Of a stretch of DNA of 64,000 nt, positions 1 to 8,442 are shown piece by piece; within the stretch, counting starts at the first letter, position 1, and every line of letters begins with the position of its first letter. The stretch is from contig JBPYFK010000085.1 in assembly GCA_051984675.1 (NCBI GenBank), positions 43,267 to 107,266 of the forward strand, given 5' to 3'. The position numbers were made by a program, and so were the translations under genes. The notes below the pieces were generated by a model, which was not told where the DNA came from, made no database searches, and saw nothing but the letters and a program-made list of their open reading frames with translations. This DNA is from JBPYFK01 sp051984675 (GTDB lineage Bacteria; Actinomycetota; Actinomycetes; Mycobacteriales; Pseudonocardiaceae).

Positions 1-403
1 GCGGATAGACGACCTGCTGGCCTGGCGGCGCCACGTACGGACCGGACTGGGTGACCGGCGGTGCCCCGGTGCTCGACGGATCGACGTACGACGGCGGCGG
101 GTGCTCCCCAGGCTGCTCGGCGGGTTCGACAGACACCGGGCGATTCGGAACCCGCCCCGACGGCGTGGTTTCCGGGTCGACATACCCTGCCTTGCTCGGC
201 TCGTGCTGGGCGCCGTTCCGCGCACCCACCGGCGGCGGAGCGGCGGAGTTGCCGACAGAGGTGGCGATTCCGTTGCCGGTGCGCGGGTTCTCCTGCTCGG
301 CCGTGTGGAAATCGTCAGGTGTGGCCTCGCGGCCAGGGGAGGGGCGCGACGTCATCCGGTCCGGCTCACGCCGGGTGTCCGGTTCCTCGTATGGTCCGGT
401 CAC
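1..403 (-). CDS. Pro-rich hypothetical protein, C-terminus cut by window edge
   Basis: The reverse strand stays open from a GTG at 403 to the window edge, giving 134 visible residues. The start is supported by a GGAGGG ribosome site about 8 bases upstream. The protein begins with an acidic stretch (residues 1-15) and continues as a disordered, Pro/Gly/Ser-rich sequence with repeated PPSYVDP and AGYVDP-like segments. No domain is visible in this part; such tails often precede a membrane or PASTA-like domain, but that part lies outside the window. It lies 174 bp downstream of ccsB on the same strand. I do not recognise the family. The frame is convincing because of the start site and composition, but the function is unknown. 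Confidence 0.6.
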   Translation of the reverse strand, partial: MTGPYEEPDTRREPDRMTSRPSPGREATPDDFHTAEQENPRTGNGIATSVGNSAAPPPVGARNGAQHEPSKAGYVDPETTPSGRVPNRPVSVEPAEQPGEHPPPSYVDPSSTGAPPVTQSGPYVAPPGQQVVYP

Positions 404-577
404 CGTTGGAGTCCCTCCAAGAACGAATCGAGACCTTCCCGACCCAGGTGGGACGGTAGACCCACGTATATCGCAGGTCTCGCCCGGGCAGCCGTCCCTC
501 AGTTGGGCTTGACCTACCGCCAGATCGTCGTGGACCACGTCCCGGCGGACCCGGTCGGACCCGGTTAAGGCGGCGGG

Positions 578-1630
578 TCACACCCCAGCGTACGAGTGGA
601 GACCGGAGACGACGAGGTTGATGAAGAACAGATTGAAGATCATCGCCGCGAGGCCGAGGATGTTGATCCATGCGGCGGGTACGCCACGCCAACCGGCGGT
701 GGCACGGGCGTGCAGATAGGCGGCGTAAATGATCCACGAGACAAGCGCGCACGTTTCCTTCGGGTCCCAGCCCCAGAAACGTCCCCAAGCGGCCTCCGCC
801 CAGATGGCACCGGCCACGATCGCGAACGTCCACACCGGCATGATCAGCACGGTGGTGCGATAGGCGAGCCGGTCCAACGCCTGGCTGGTGGGCAGCCGGC
901 TGCCGAACCGCGCCAGCTTCAACGGGTTGTTCTCGTGGCGTGCGCGCACCAGGTACAGGATGCTGGCGACACCGGCGAAGATGAGCGTGCCGCTGGAAAT
1001 CACCGCCGCCGACACGTGAATCCAGATCCAGTACGACTGCAACGCCGGCTGCAACGGGGCCGCCTTGGCGTACAACACCGTGCCGGACAGGAAAAGCAGC
1101 AGGGTCGTCGGTAGCAGCACGAAACCGCCCAGGCCGCGCAACTGGCGGGGCGCGGTGATCCGGCGCTGCGCGCGGGTCTGCCGGAACAGCGCGACCAGCC
1201 ACGCCACGACGGCGGCCAGGCAGATCGCCGAACCGAACTCGTACATGTTGCCCCACGGCACGCGGCCCGCGGCCACCCCGCGGAACACCAGCGAGGTGGC
1301 GTGCACGAGGGCACCCAGCACGGTCATGGCCACGGCCATACCGCCGAAACGCTCGGAAAGCGGGCGGGTTCGGGGCGTCTCGATGTGGCCGACCTTCATG
1401 GCCGATTCCGGGCGCACTTCCTCGTCCGGCTCCGGCGGCTCGCCCGCGTTCGGCGCGGAAGCCGTGCCCGCACCGGTGGTGACCAGCTGGGATTCCCTGG
1501 TCGCGGTCCCTTTGGGCTGCTGGCCCAGGGTGAACTCGGCGAAGTAGAGCAGCATCGCGGCGACGTAGATGGCCACCGCGGTCGCGAACGCCATGTCACT
1601 GTAGTTCGCGAGGATCTGGTTGATCGGCAT
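578..1630 (-). CDS. ccsB: Cytochrome c biogenesis protein CcsB (ResC/CcsA family)
   Basis: A 350-residue polytopic protein of the System II cytochrome c maturation machinery, which with ResB moves haem across the membrane and attaches it to apocytochromes. The family's tryptophan-rich haem-handling motif is seen as WGRFWGWDPKE near residues 278-290. Conserved His residues lie in flanking membrane segments. An N-terminal membrane helix (about residues 12-34) is followed by a hydrophilic loop of about 60 residues and then the CcsA/ResC core. The ATG shares one base with the resB stop (TGATG), so the two are translationally coupled. Gene order resA, ccdA, resB, ccsB matches actinobacterial clusters, including M. 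tuberculosis Rv0526-Rv0529. Confidence 0.95.
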   Translation of the reverse strand: MPINQILANYSDMAFATAVAIYVAAMLLYFAEFTLGQQPKGTATRESQLVTTGAGTASAPNAGEPPEPDEEVRPESAMKVGHIETPRTRPLSERFGGMAVAMTVLGALVHATSLVFRGVAAGRVPWGNMYEFGSAICLAAVVAWLVALFRQTRAQRRITAPRQLRGLGGFVLLPTTLLLFLSGTVLYAKAAPLQPALQSYWIWIHVSAAVISSGTLIFAGVASILYLVRARHENNPLKLARFGSRLPTSQALDRLAYRTTVLIMPVWTFAIVAGAIWAEAAWGRFWGWDPKETCALVSWIIYAAYLHARATAGWRGVPAAWINILGLAAMIFNLFFINLVVSGLHSYAGV

Positions 1631-3309
1631 CAGCTGTTCCTCCCGCGCGCGGCCTCGGCTTCCCGCGCCCCTGTCGAACCGGCGCGTGCACCGCCGTCCG
1701 CGAGCAGATCGTTGGCCAACCTGGTGAACTCCTCGCCGTAGCCGGCCTGGTCAGTACGGGCGAGTCCGCCGACTTCGACCACGGTACGCGTGGGACGTGC
1801 ATCACTCTGGTCGGGGCCGGCATCCTCGCCCTGGGAGTCGTGCTCGCCAGGATCATCCGATTCGGGCACGACCCGCACCCAGATCCGCCGGCGCTTGACG
1901 GTCAGCGACAGGCCCAGACCACCGATGATCGCGATGGCGAAGAACAGCACGGTCATCTCGAACGGGTCGTGCGAGACCTGCAGGTCCACCCACCGCTGGA
2001 CCCCGTCGAAGCGGATGGCGGTGCCGTCGGCGAGCCGGATTTCCTGGCCCAGCTTCAGGTTCTCCCGGGCGACCCGCTTGAGCCGGCCGGACTCCACCAT
2101 GGACTGATCGACGCCGAAGATCGACTGGCCGTGCCCGGAGTCCAGCCCGAGGTCGCCCTTGAGCACGTCGACCGCGACCGCCGGATCATCCAGGTCGGGG
2201 AACTGCGAGCTCAGCAGCGATCCGTCCATGGACGCCGTCGGCGCGAACAAACCGGTGATCGCGAGCTGGTTCTGCCGGCGCTCCCGCTCATCCGGGACCC
2301 CGGGCGGGTCGAACTTCGTGGCGCCCTGGGACAGCATCGTCTGCGGGCTCATCGGCTGCCACTGGACCAGCTCGGTCCGTGTCTGGCCGTTCGGGAACGT
2401 CACGGTGAACTGCGGGGCGTAACCGTTACCGAGCAGGTACACGCGGTCACCAGCGGTGCGCAGTGGGTCGTTGACCCGCAGGTCGTACGGCCGCCACGTG
2501 TTGCTCGCCAGGTCGTCGCCGGACTGGTAGTCGATGTTGGCCTGGTAGTTATTGGCCTGCCCGTCCGGCAGGTACCGCACCTTGAAGTTGTTGACCCGCA
2601 GGCAGAACGGGTCCAGGCGGGTGCCGTCCACGCGCAGCCCGGCCCGGAACGAGTCGTAGTTGTACGTCCCCGAGTTGCAGAACGACGCCCCGTTGGCCAT
2701 GACGATGACGTTGCCCTCGTAGCCGTAGAGCTTCCCTCCCACGACACCGACCAGCAGCCCGATCAGCGCGAAATGGAAGACCAGGTTGCCGGCTTCCCGC
2801 AGGTAGCCGCGCTCGGCGCTGATGCTGCGCGAGTCGCCGGATTCGGTGGACTGCAGCTTGCGCCAGCCCCGCAGGCGACGCTCGGCGGCGGCCATGACCT
2901 GGTCCGGCGAAGCGTCCACAGTCGCCCGCACGTAGTGCGGCATGCGGGAGAGGTTGCGCGGGGTCCGTACCGGTTTGCCGCGCAGCTGCCGGTAGTACTC
3001 CAGGCAACGCGGCACCAGGCAGCCGATCAGGGAGACGAACAGCAGGACGTAGATCGCCGCGAACCAGGGCGCGCTGAACACCTCGAACATGCCGACCTTG
3101 TCCAGCACTGGCGCCAGGTCGGGGTGCTGCGCGAAGTAGTGGTCCACATTGGCCTTGTTGAGCGAGCGCTGCGGCAGCAACGCGCCGGGCAGCGCCGCCA
3201 GCGCGAGCAGGAACAGCAGCACCAACGCGGTGCGCATGGACGTCAGGCCGCGCCACGTGTTGCGCAACAGCGCCAAGACCGGGGTGACCGAACTGGGCAT
3301 CGTCCTCAC
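1630..3309 (-). CDS. resB: Cytochrome c biogenesis protein ResB
   Basis: A 559-residue ResB-family protein and partner of CcsB in the System II haem ligation complex. Three membrane segments lie in the N-terminal part (about 23-45, 78-98 and 175-200). A large extracytoplasmic domain follows, and a last membrane helix lies near residue 455 (FFAIAIIGGLGLSL). A charged, disordered cytoplasmic tail of about 80 residues ends the protein. The length is normal for actinobacterial ResB. The GTG at 3309 is used here; an ATG nine bases further in (3300) is an alternative. It ends in a TGATG overlap with ccsB and lies 103 bp downstream of ccdA in the same direction. Confidence 0.93.
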   Translation of the reverse strand: MRTMPSSVTPVLALLRNTWRGLTSMRTALVLLFLLALAALPGALLPQRSLNKANVDHYFAQHPDLAPVLDKVGMFEVFSAPWFAAIYVLLFVSLIGCLVPRCLEYYRQLRGKPVRTPRNLSRMPHYVRATVDASPDQVMAAAERRLRGWRKLQSTESGDSRSISAERGYLREAGNLVFHFALIGLLVGVVGGKLYGYEGNVIVMANGASFCNSGTYNYDSFRAGLRVDGTRLDPFCLRVNNFKVRYLPDGQANNYQANIDYQSGDDLASNTWRPYDLRVNDPLRTAGDRVYLLGNGYAPQFTVTFPNGQTRTELVQWQPMSPQTMLSQGATKFDPPGVPDERERRQNQLAITGLFAPTASMDGSLLSSQFPDLDDPAVAVDVLKGDLGLDSGHGQSIFGVDQSMVESGRLKRVARENLKLGQEIRLADGTAIRFDGVQRWVDLQVSHDPFEMTVLFFAIAIIGGLGLSLTVKRRRIWVRVVPESDDPGEHDSQGEDAGPDQSDARPTRTVVEVGGLARTDQAGYGEEFTRLANDLLADGGARAGSTGAREAEAARGRNS

Positions 3310-3412
3310 ATCTACACCGACATTCCTGCGTGCCGCAGGTCACCGAGCATCCCGGCACGCACGGATGAGCATCGACACGTCATTGGGGCGGTAATCCCGG
3401 TCACGGCACAGG

Positions 3413-4195
3413 TCATAGCGGCAACTCGACACCACTGATCGGACCCCGCAGCAGTGCTATCAACTCGTCCCACACGCCGGTGGCCAGCAGCAACCCGACG
3501 ACAACCAGCAAACCGCCGCCGACCAGCTGAATCACCCGGCCGCGAGCCCGCAACCAGCCCGCACTCCGCACGGCCCAGCGAGCCCCGAGCGCCAGCACGA
3601 CGAAGGGAAGCCCCAAACCCACGCAGTAGGCCAGCACCAGCAGCACACCCCGGAATGCCGTACCGGCGTCAGTCTGGGTGCCGGCTGCGACCGAAATCAC
3701 ACCGATCAGCGTGGGTCCGAGGCACGGCGTCCACCCCAGCCCGAAGGTCGCACCGAGCAGCGGAGCGCCCCACACGCCCAGCCGGGGAGTGCGGTGGAAC
3801 CGCACCTCGCGCTGCAGGGCGGGAATCAGGCCGAGAAACACCAACCCCATGGCCACCGTCACGACACCGCCGAGACGCTGCAAAACCTGCTCGTCACGCA
3901 ACAACACGTCCGACAGGCCCAGCAACAGCAACGCACCAGCACCGAAAACGACGCTGAATCCGGCCACGAACAGCGCGGCCGCTCCAGCCACCCGCCACCT
4001 GCCCCGGCGCGCCTGCTCGGCCTCCGCGCTGTCCACCGGCGGCGCCTCGGCCCCGACCACGCCCGCCAAGTAGGCCAGATACCCGGGAACCAGCGGCACA
4101 ACACACGGAGAAGCGAAGCTGATCGCACCCGCCACGACGGCGATACCGGCCGCCAGCAGCAGCGGGCCGGACGCGACGAGCTCGGTGGGATTCAC
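3413..4195 (-). CDS. ccdA: Thiol-disulfide interchange membrane protein CcdA
   Basis: A 260-residue, six-helix membrane protein that carries reducing equivalents from cytoplasmic thioredoxin to ResA, so that apocytochrome CXXC cysteines are reduced before haem attachment. The hallmark ISFASPCVVPLVPGYLAYLAG is at residues 21-41, with the first redox Cys in the SPC motif. The second lies in GWTPCLGP further on. Both motif cysteines are present. The GTG at 4195 is chosen because it places the normal short N-terminus (MNPTELVASG) before helix 1; the open frame runs much further upstream without homology. The gene lies 90 bp downstream of resA. Confidence 0.92.
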   Translation of the reverse strand: MNPTELVASGPLLLAAGIAVVAGAISFASPCVVPLVPGYLAYLAGVVGAEAPPVDSAEAEQARRGRWRVAGAAALFVAGFSVVFGAGALLLLGLSDVLLRDEQVLQRLGGVVTVAMGLVFLGLIPALQREVRFHRTPRLGVWGAPLLGATFGLGWTPCLGPTLIGVISVAAGTQTDAGTAFRGVLLVLAYCVGLGLPFVVLALGARWAVRSAGWLRARGRVIQLVGGGLLVVVGLLLATGVWDELIALLRGPISGVELPL

Positions 4196-4284
4196 ACGTC
4201 GAGGGTAGGTAAGTCCCGCAGCGATCACGCACGGGCCCACCCCAGTGCGTAGTCTCGCCACATGTCGATCAGCCTGACCGGCCG

Positions 4285-4911
4285 TCACGGCTGGTGAGGC
4301 GGCTCCGCGGCGACTTTCTGCACCTCGGACAGCAGGTCGTTCTCCGGCATCTGCATCAGGAACACCCCCGCCACCCGGTGCTGCCGGTCCAGGATGATCG
4401 TCGACGGCACCACGCTGCGCGGGTAGTTGCGCAGCGACAGCAACGCCCGGCCGGACGGGTCGAAGATCGAGGGGTACGTCACACCCCGGTCGCGCATGAA
4501 GTCCGAGGCCGCCGAGCGGTCGTCGCGAACGTCGACCCCGACGAACTGCACGCCCTGGGAGGCGGTCAACCGCTGCACGTCCGCCAGGCCGTCGGCTTCC
4601 GCCCGGCACGGCCCGCACCACGATCCCCACAGGTTGATGACGACGACCTTGTCGTTGTAGTCGGTGAGGTGGATCTGTTGCCCCGGTTGCACCAGGCTCT
4701 CGCCAGTCAGGTCGGGGACGCGGCCCCGCTCCTGGGGAGGATAGTGAATGCGCGTCTGGCCACCTGGCGACACGAACGTGAACTCGCCGTCCTGCGACAC
4801 CGCGTGATCACCGGTCTGACAGCCGGCGGCGAACATCGACACCACCGCGCCGAGCACGGCACACGCGCGCACGAACCGCCTCCGTGGGAGCTTGACCGCT
4901 GGAAACCTCAT
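4285..4911 (-). CDS. resA: ResA/TlpA-like thioredoxin-fold lipoprotein
   Basis: A 208-residue exported thiol reductase of the ResA/TlpA family that reduces apocytochrome c cysteines on the outside of the membrane. After a basic N-terminus and hydrophobic helix a lipobox-like FAAGC is seen at about residues 27-31, so the mature protein is probably lipid-anchored. The redox centre is WGSWCGPC at about 94-101, followed by the usual E-A-D-G-L helix. A later cis-Pro region (RSVVPSTIIL) completes the thioredoxin fold. The ATG overlaps the stop of the phosphatase gene upstream by 4 bp (ATGA). Confidence 0.92.
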   Translation of the reverse strand: MRFPAVKLPRRRFVRACAVLGAVVSMFAAGCQTGDHAVSQDGEFTFVSPGGQTRIHYPPQERGRVPDLTGESLVQPGQQIHLTDYNDKVVVINLWGSWCGPCRAEADGLADVQRLTASQGVQFVGVDVRDDRSAASDFMRDRGVTYPSIFDPSGRALLSLRNYPRSVVPSTIILDRQHRVAGVFLMQMPENDLLSEVQKVAAEPPHQP

Positions 4912-5543
4912 GCGCCGGTCACCTTCGGATCGCTGATCCCGGCCGGCTCGGTGTAGGACACGCGCACCAGATGCTCATCGTCGAACACCAGGGTCGTCAA
5001 CGAAGCCAGCGAGCACTGCCGGCGACGCGGATCGTGCCACAACCTCCTGCCCTCCAAGAACCGGCGTAACGTCCAGATCGGCAACTGGTGCGACACGCAC
5101 ACCGCTTCGCCGCCCTCGGCACGCAGGCGGGCGCGGTGCGCGGCGGCGAGCATCCGGTGCGCGATCCGCAGGTATGGCTCGCCCCAGGAAGGGAGGAACG
5201 GGTCGCGCAGCTTGGCCCAGTGCCGGGGCGAGCGCAACGCCCCGTCCCCGACGGCGACCTTCAGACCCTCGAACCGGTTCGACGCCTCGATGAGCCGCTC
5301 GTCGGTGGCCACCTCCAGCCGGTGCGCCGCACCGATCGGAGCCGCCGTCTGCTGCGCGCGGTCCAGGGGCGAGGCCACCACGTGCCGAATGTCGTGGTCG
5401 GTGAGGAACTCCGCCACCAGCTTCGCCTGCCGCTGACCGGTGTCGGACAGCCGGAAGCCCGGCAGCCGGCCGTAGAGGATGCCGTCCGGGTTGTGCACCT
5501 CGCCGTGCCGCAGCAGGTGGACGAGGGTGCGCGACGCGGTCAC
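4908..5543 (-). CDS. Histidine phosphatase family protein
   Basis: A 211-residue member of the histidine phosphatase (phosphoglycerate mutase-like) superfamily. The phosphoacceptor motif LLRHGEVHN is at residues 9-17. A second conserved His comes late in VCVSHQLPIW, with Arg residues in the LDRAQQTA segment. The GTG at 5543 overlaps the hemL stop as GTGA and places the RHG motif at the normal position; a longer upstream reading is not needed. In M. tuberculosis the equivalent gene (Rv0525) also sits between hemL and the ccs genes. Its substrate is unknown. The Asp/Glu pattern fits a broad-specificity phosphatase better than glycolytic mutase, which is encoded separately here (gpmA). Confidence 0.85.
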   Translation of the reverse strand: MTASRTLVHLLRHGEVHNPDGILYGRLPGFRLSDTGQRQAKLVAEFLTDHDIRHVVASPLDRAQQTAAPIGAAHRLEVATDERLIEASNRFEGLKVAVGDGALRSPRHWAKLRDPFLPSWGEPYLRIAHRMLAAAHRARLRAEGGEAVCVSHQLPIWTLRRFLEGRRLWHDPRRRQCSLASLTTLVFDDEHLVRVSYTEPAGISDPKVTGA

Positions 5544-6874
5544 CTGCCGGCCTCCGGCCGCGTGGCCGCCGCGGCGGCCGCTGCCGCGTGCGGCAGGGCT
5601 TCCGCGATCGCGTCGAACGCGTCGTCGTCCATGGCCGCGTTGACGAACCAGCACTCGAACGCGCTCGGCGGCGGGTAGATCCCGCGCTCCAGCAACGCGT
5701 GGAAGAACGGGGGGAACCGCCAGGACTGCTGCGCCTGCGCGCCCGCGTAGTCGCGCACCGGGGAATCGCTGAAGAAGACGCTGAGCATGTTGCCGGCGTA
5801 CGCGACCTGGTGCGGCACGCCTTCGCCGGTCAGCGCCGATCCGAGCAGCTCACCGAGCCGTTTCGCGTTGCGGTCCAGAGCGGTGTAGACGTCCGCGTCC
5901 GCGGCGGTCAGGTTCGCCAGGCCGGCGGCCACCGCGACCGGGTTCCCGGCCAGCGTCCCCGCCTGGTAGACCGGTCCGGACGGTGCGAGCATCGCCATCA
6001 CGTCGGCGCGCCCGCCGAACGCGGCGGCCGGCAGGCCACCGGACATGACCTTGCCGAAGGTGTAGAGGTCACCGGCGACGCCGTCCAAGCCGTACCAACC
6101 GGCGGCCGACACCCGGAAGCCGGTCATGACCTCGTCCATCACCAGCAGCGCGCCCGCCGAGCGCGCGAACTCGCGCAGCGCGGCGTTGAACCCGGGCTCC
6201 GGCGCCACGGCACCCATGTTCCCGGCGGCCGCCTCGGTGATCACGCACGCGACGTCGCCGCCGTGTTCCGCGAACGCAGCACGCACCGCGTCGACGTCGT
6301 TGTAGGGCAGCACGACGGTGTCGGCTGCTTGTGCGCCCGTCACACCCGGGGTCGTCGGCAGGCCGAGGGTGGCGACCCCGGAGCCGGCGCTGGCCAGCAG
6401 GGCGTCCACGTGCCCGTGGTAGCAGCCGGCGAACTTGATGACCTTGCGGCGGCCCGTGAAGGCCCGGGCCAGCCGGACCGCGCTCATCGTCGCTTCGGTA
6501 CCGGAGTTCACCAGCCGCACCTGCTCGACCGGCTCAACCCGGTTGATGATCTCCTCGGCGAGCGCGATCTCGCCGGGGCCGGGCGTGCCGAAGGACAACC
6601 CGTCGCCGGCGGCTTCCCGGACGGCGCGCACCACGTCCGGGTGAGCGTGCCCGTTGATCATCGGACCCCACGACGACACCAGGTCGACATACCGGTTGCC
6701 GTCCGCGTCCCACAGGTAGGCACCCTCGCCCCGCACCATGAACCGTGGCGTGCCACCGACCGACTGGAACGCCCGGACGGGGGAGTTGACGCCACCGGGG
6801 GTCACGGCCAGTGCGCGGTCGAACAGTTCCCGGGACCGGGCCGCCGCATCGCGAGGTGCTGGATCAGCTGTCAC
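5540..6874 (-). CDS. hemL: Glutamate-1-semialdehyde 2,1-aminomutase
   Basis: HemL (444 residues) converts glutamate-1-semialdehyde to 5-aminolevulinate with PLP, the second step of the C5 tetrapyrrole route begun by HemA. Family signatures are visible: TPGGVNSPVRAF near residue 25, SGTEATMSAVRLAR, the PLP aspartate region LLVMDEVMTGFR and the Schiff-base lysine in YTFGKVMSGG near residue 270. The GTG at 6874 gives the family length and overlaps the upstream membrane-protein gene by 11 bp. A longer start at 6937 would intrude further into that gene. The downstream phosphatase starts within the hemL stop (GTGA). Confidence 0.95.
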   Translation of the reverse strand: MTADPAPRDAAARSRELFDRALAVTPGGVNSPVRAFQSVGGTPRFMVRGEGAYLWDADGNRYVDLVSSWGPMINGHAHPDVVRAVREAAGDGLSFGTPGPGEIALAEEIINRVEPVEQVRLVNSGTEATMSAVRLARAFTGRRKVIKFAGCYHGHVDALLASAGSGVATLGLPTTPGVTGAQAADTVVLPYNDVDAVRAAFAEHGGDVACVITEAAAGNMGAVAPEPGFNAALREFARSAGALLVMDEVMTGFRVSAAGWYGLDGVAGDLYTFGKVMSGGLPAAAFGGRADVMAMLAPSGPVYQAGTLAGNPVAVAAGLANLTAADADVYTALDRNAKRLGELLGSALTGEGVPHQVAYAGNMLSVFFSDSPVRDYAGAQAQQSWRFPPFFHALLERGIYPPPSAFECWFVNAAMDDDAFDAIAEALPHAAAAAAAATRPEAGR

Positions 6875-7259
6875 GGTCCCCAGTTTGACAGGCGGGCTGC
6901 GGCGGTAACGTCGGGGCAGGTCCCGGCTCGTCGACACGGCGCCGCCGACCAGCGCGAACAGCCAGCAGGGACTGGCGGAACGCGTCCAGCACGAGGCCCC
7001 CGGACAGCACGCCGAGTCCGGTCGACCCGACGATCCGGCCGCCGAGGTAACGGGTGCTGGCTGTGCCGAGCAACTCGACCGGCACGAGCGCGCTCTTCCA
7101 CACCCACACCGCGGCTGCGGCCATCAGCACGGCGACCACCGCTTCGACCCCGGCCACCCAGCCTCGCCAGGGCTGGTGCAGGCGGGCATCCGAGGGTCCG
7201 GCCGGTTCCGGCGCGAGCTCAGCGTCCGCCGGGGGCTTGGGGGAGTCCGGTTCGCTCAC
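6864..7259 (-). CDS. Small membrane protein of unknown function
   Basis: A 131-residue protein starting at GTG 7259. Residues 1-32 are hydrophilic, acidic and Pro-rich. A membrane helix lies at about 33-54 (WVAGVEAVVAVLMAAAAVWV), and a second weaker hydrophobic segment at about 75-95 is rich in Gly (GSTGLGVLSGGLVLDAF). The tail is basic and Pro-rich. No catalytic motif is visible. It overlaps hemL by 11 bp and is probably cotranscribed with it, so a link to haem or cytochrome synthesis is possible but unproven. I do not recognise the family. Confidence 0.7.
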   Translation of the reverse strand: MSEPDSPKPPADAELAPEPAGPSDARLHQPWRGWVAGVEAVVAVLMAAAAVWVWKSALVPVELLGTASTRYLGGRIVGSTGLGVLSGGLVLDAFRQSLLAVRAGRRRRVDEPGPAPTLPPQPACQTGDRDS

Positions 7260-7283
7260 GCCGGCCAGCTTTCCACGTCCGGG

Positions 7284-7733
7284 TCATCCCCGGTCGAGTG
7301 ATTGGAGGGCTTCGGTCAACGCCTGCGGATCGCGTGCCCAGGCCAACACGACCTGGTCACCCCCCACCCGTAGCGGTACCGGGGTCGTGCCCTTCGGAGG
7401 GGTCCAGCCGCCCCCGAGCACACGGGCGCCCACCGGCGCGCCGACGTCCGCGACCTCGGTGATCTCGCTCACGGGGACCTGCTCGCGCCCGGCGGTCAAC
7501 GTGGTCGCCGTCAGCCGCACCGAGCACAGCCTGCGACGGGCGTACAGCCACACGGCGGTCGCCGCCGTGGCGGCGCACGCGAACAGCAGCCACATCGCGA
7601 GGTTCACCGGCCCGGGCGGCGTCAGAGCCTCCACGGCGACGCCGACCAGCCCGCCCACGGGACCCCACAACAGCGGCCACCAGCTGGTGCGCTCCTGGTA
7701 CAGCACCGGAGCCGACTCGTCCAACGCCGTCAT
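7284..7733 (-). CDS. DUF3093-like membrane protein
   Basis: A 149-residue protein with the layout of the actinobacterial DUF3093 family: a short N-terminus with YQERTSWW, two adjacent membrane helices (about 21-42 and 47-66), and a C-terminal beta-rich domain ending in a helix. The domain contains the conserved-looking GGGWTPPKGTTPVPLRVG and a final ALTEAL helix. It resembles a small PH-like cytoplasmic domain tethered to the membrane. The ATG overlaps the stop of the upstream membrane-protein gene as ATGA. The family assignment is from recall of its pattern, and no function is known. Confidence 0.7.
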   Translation of the reverse strand: MTALDESAPVLYQERTSWWPLLWGPVGGLVGVAVEALTPPGPVNLAMWLLFACAATAATAVWLYARRRLCSVRLTATTLTAGREQVPVSEITEVADVGAPVGARVLGGGWTPPKGTTPVPLRVGGDQVVLAWARDPQALTEALQSLDRG

Positions 7734-8341
7734 GACACCCCGTCCGCCGCGTAACCGGCCGCCTGGAAGAACCACTGCGACGGCTTGACGTAGCTGAGCA
7801 CGATGAACGCGACCATCGTGACCAGCACCAGCCCGTTCTCGGCGTACCCGATGATCGCCAGGTGGGTCGGCACCTCCACGCCGCGCGGCAGGCTGCCCAC
7901 TCCCGTGGCACCCGGGCCGACACTGCCTGAGATCAGCCCGATCAGCGCACTCAGCCCCCAGAGGGCGGCGAACACGGTCAGCGTGATGCGCGCCCAGTTC
8001 CGCCCGGCGCGCATCTTGAAACCGAACAAGATCCACAACACGGCCATGATGACCGCGAACACGATGCTTCCCACCAGGCTCGCCTGGACCACGAGATGCG
8101 CCACGGCCAGCGCCTGCCGGAACTGCGGATCGCCGGAGTTCATGCCCTGTGCGGCGATCGACCTTTCCAGCACGCGCTCCACCCAGTCACGCATGGTGAA
8201 GTAGGTGATGACCGAGGCCAACACCGCCAGCAGCGGCATCACGATCGCGATCCAGAACGCGGCCTCGACGGTGGGCGGGCGCTGAGCACCGCCACCGCCC
8301 TCATCGGGCGGCACCGGAGCCGCCGGGTATGGCGTTGTCAC
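7730..8341 (-). CDS. Four-helix membrane protein, paralogue of 8443-9090
   Basis: A 203-residue protein with a Pro-rich N-terminus and four predicted membrane helices (about 40-62, 95-125, 130-155 and 175-195). The GTG at 8341 is chosen because it gives a clean N-terminus (MTTPYPAAPVPP); no strong ribosome site is visible. The segment GRNWARITLTVFAALWGL resembles QQWARVVLTVFTGLATF in the next upstream gene, and both proteins have a long loop between helices 1 and 2, so they look like tandem paralogues. No enzyme motif is seen and the function is unknown. Confidence 0.65.
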   Translation of the reverse strand: MTTPYPAAPVPPDEGGGGAQRPPTVEAAFWIAIVMPLLAVLASVITYFTMRDWVERVLERSIAAQGMNSGDPQFRQALAVAHLVVQASLVGSIVFAVIMAVLWILFGFKMRAGRNWARITLTVFAALWGLSALIGLISGSVGPGATGVGSLPRGVEVPTHLAIIGYAENGLVLVTMVAFIVLSYVKPSQWFFQAAGYAADGVS

Positions 8342-8380
8342 CTGGCAAACGTAAGAACCACGCGGCGTGGTTGTCCACCC

Positions 8381-8430
8381 GAGAGATGCCATGCCAGCCC
8401 GAGAGATGCCATGCCAGCCCGAGAGATGCC
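8381..8430. repeat. Tandem 20-bp direct repeat, 2.5 copies
   Basis: The unit gagagatgccatgccagccc occurs at 8381-8400 and 8401-8420, and its first ten bases again at 8421-8430, with no mismatches. It lies in the 101-bp gap between two paralogous membrane-protein genes, directly in front of the start at 8341. No hairpin or known operator is apparent. Confidence 0.9.
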
Positions 8431-8442
8431 CGGGGACGCGGC

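Noticed and set aside
1840..3438. Long plus-strand open frame opposite resB
   Set aside because: It mirrors the resB gene, whose product has clear family features. High-GC codon bias makes antisense frames long and open. Composition (Arg/Gln/Val-rich) is not protein-like.
5588..7462. Long plus-strand open frame opposite hemL
   Set aside because: Antisense shadow of hemL, with no recognisable domain and heavy Arg/Pro content.
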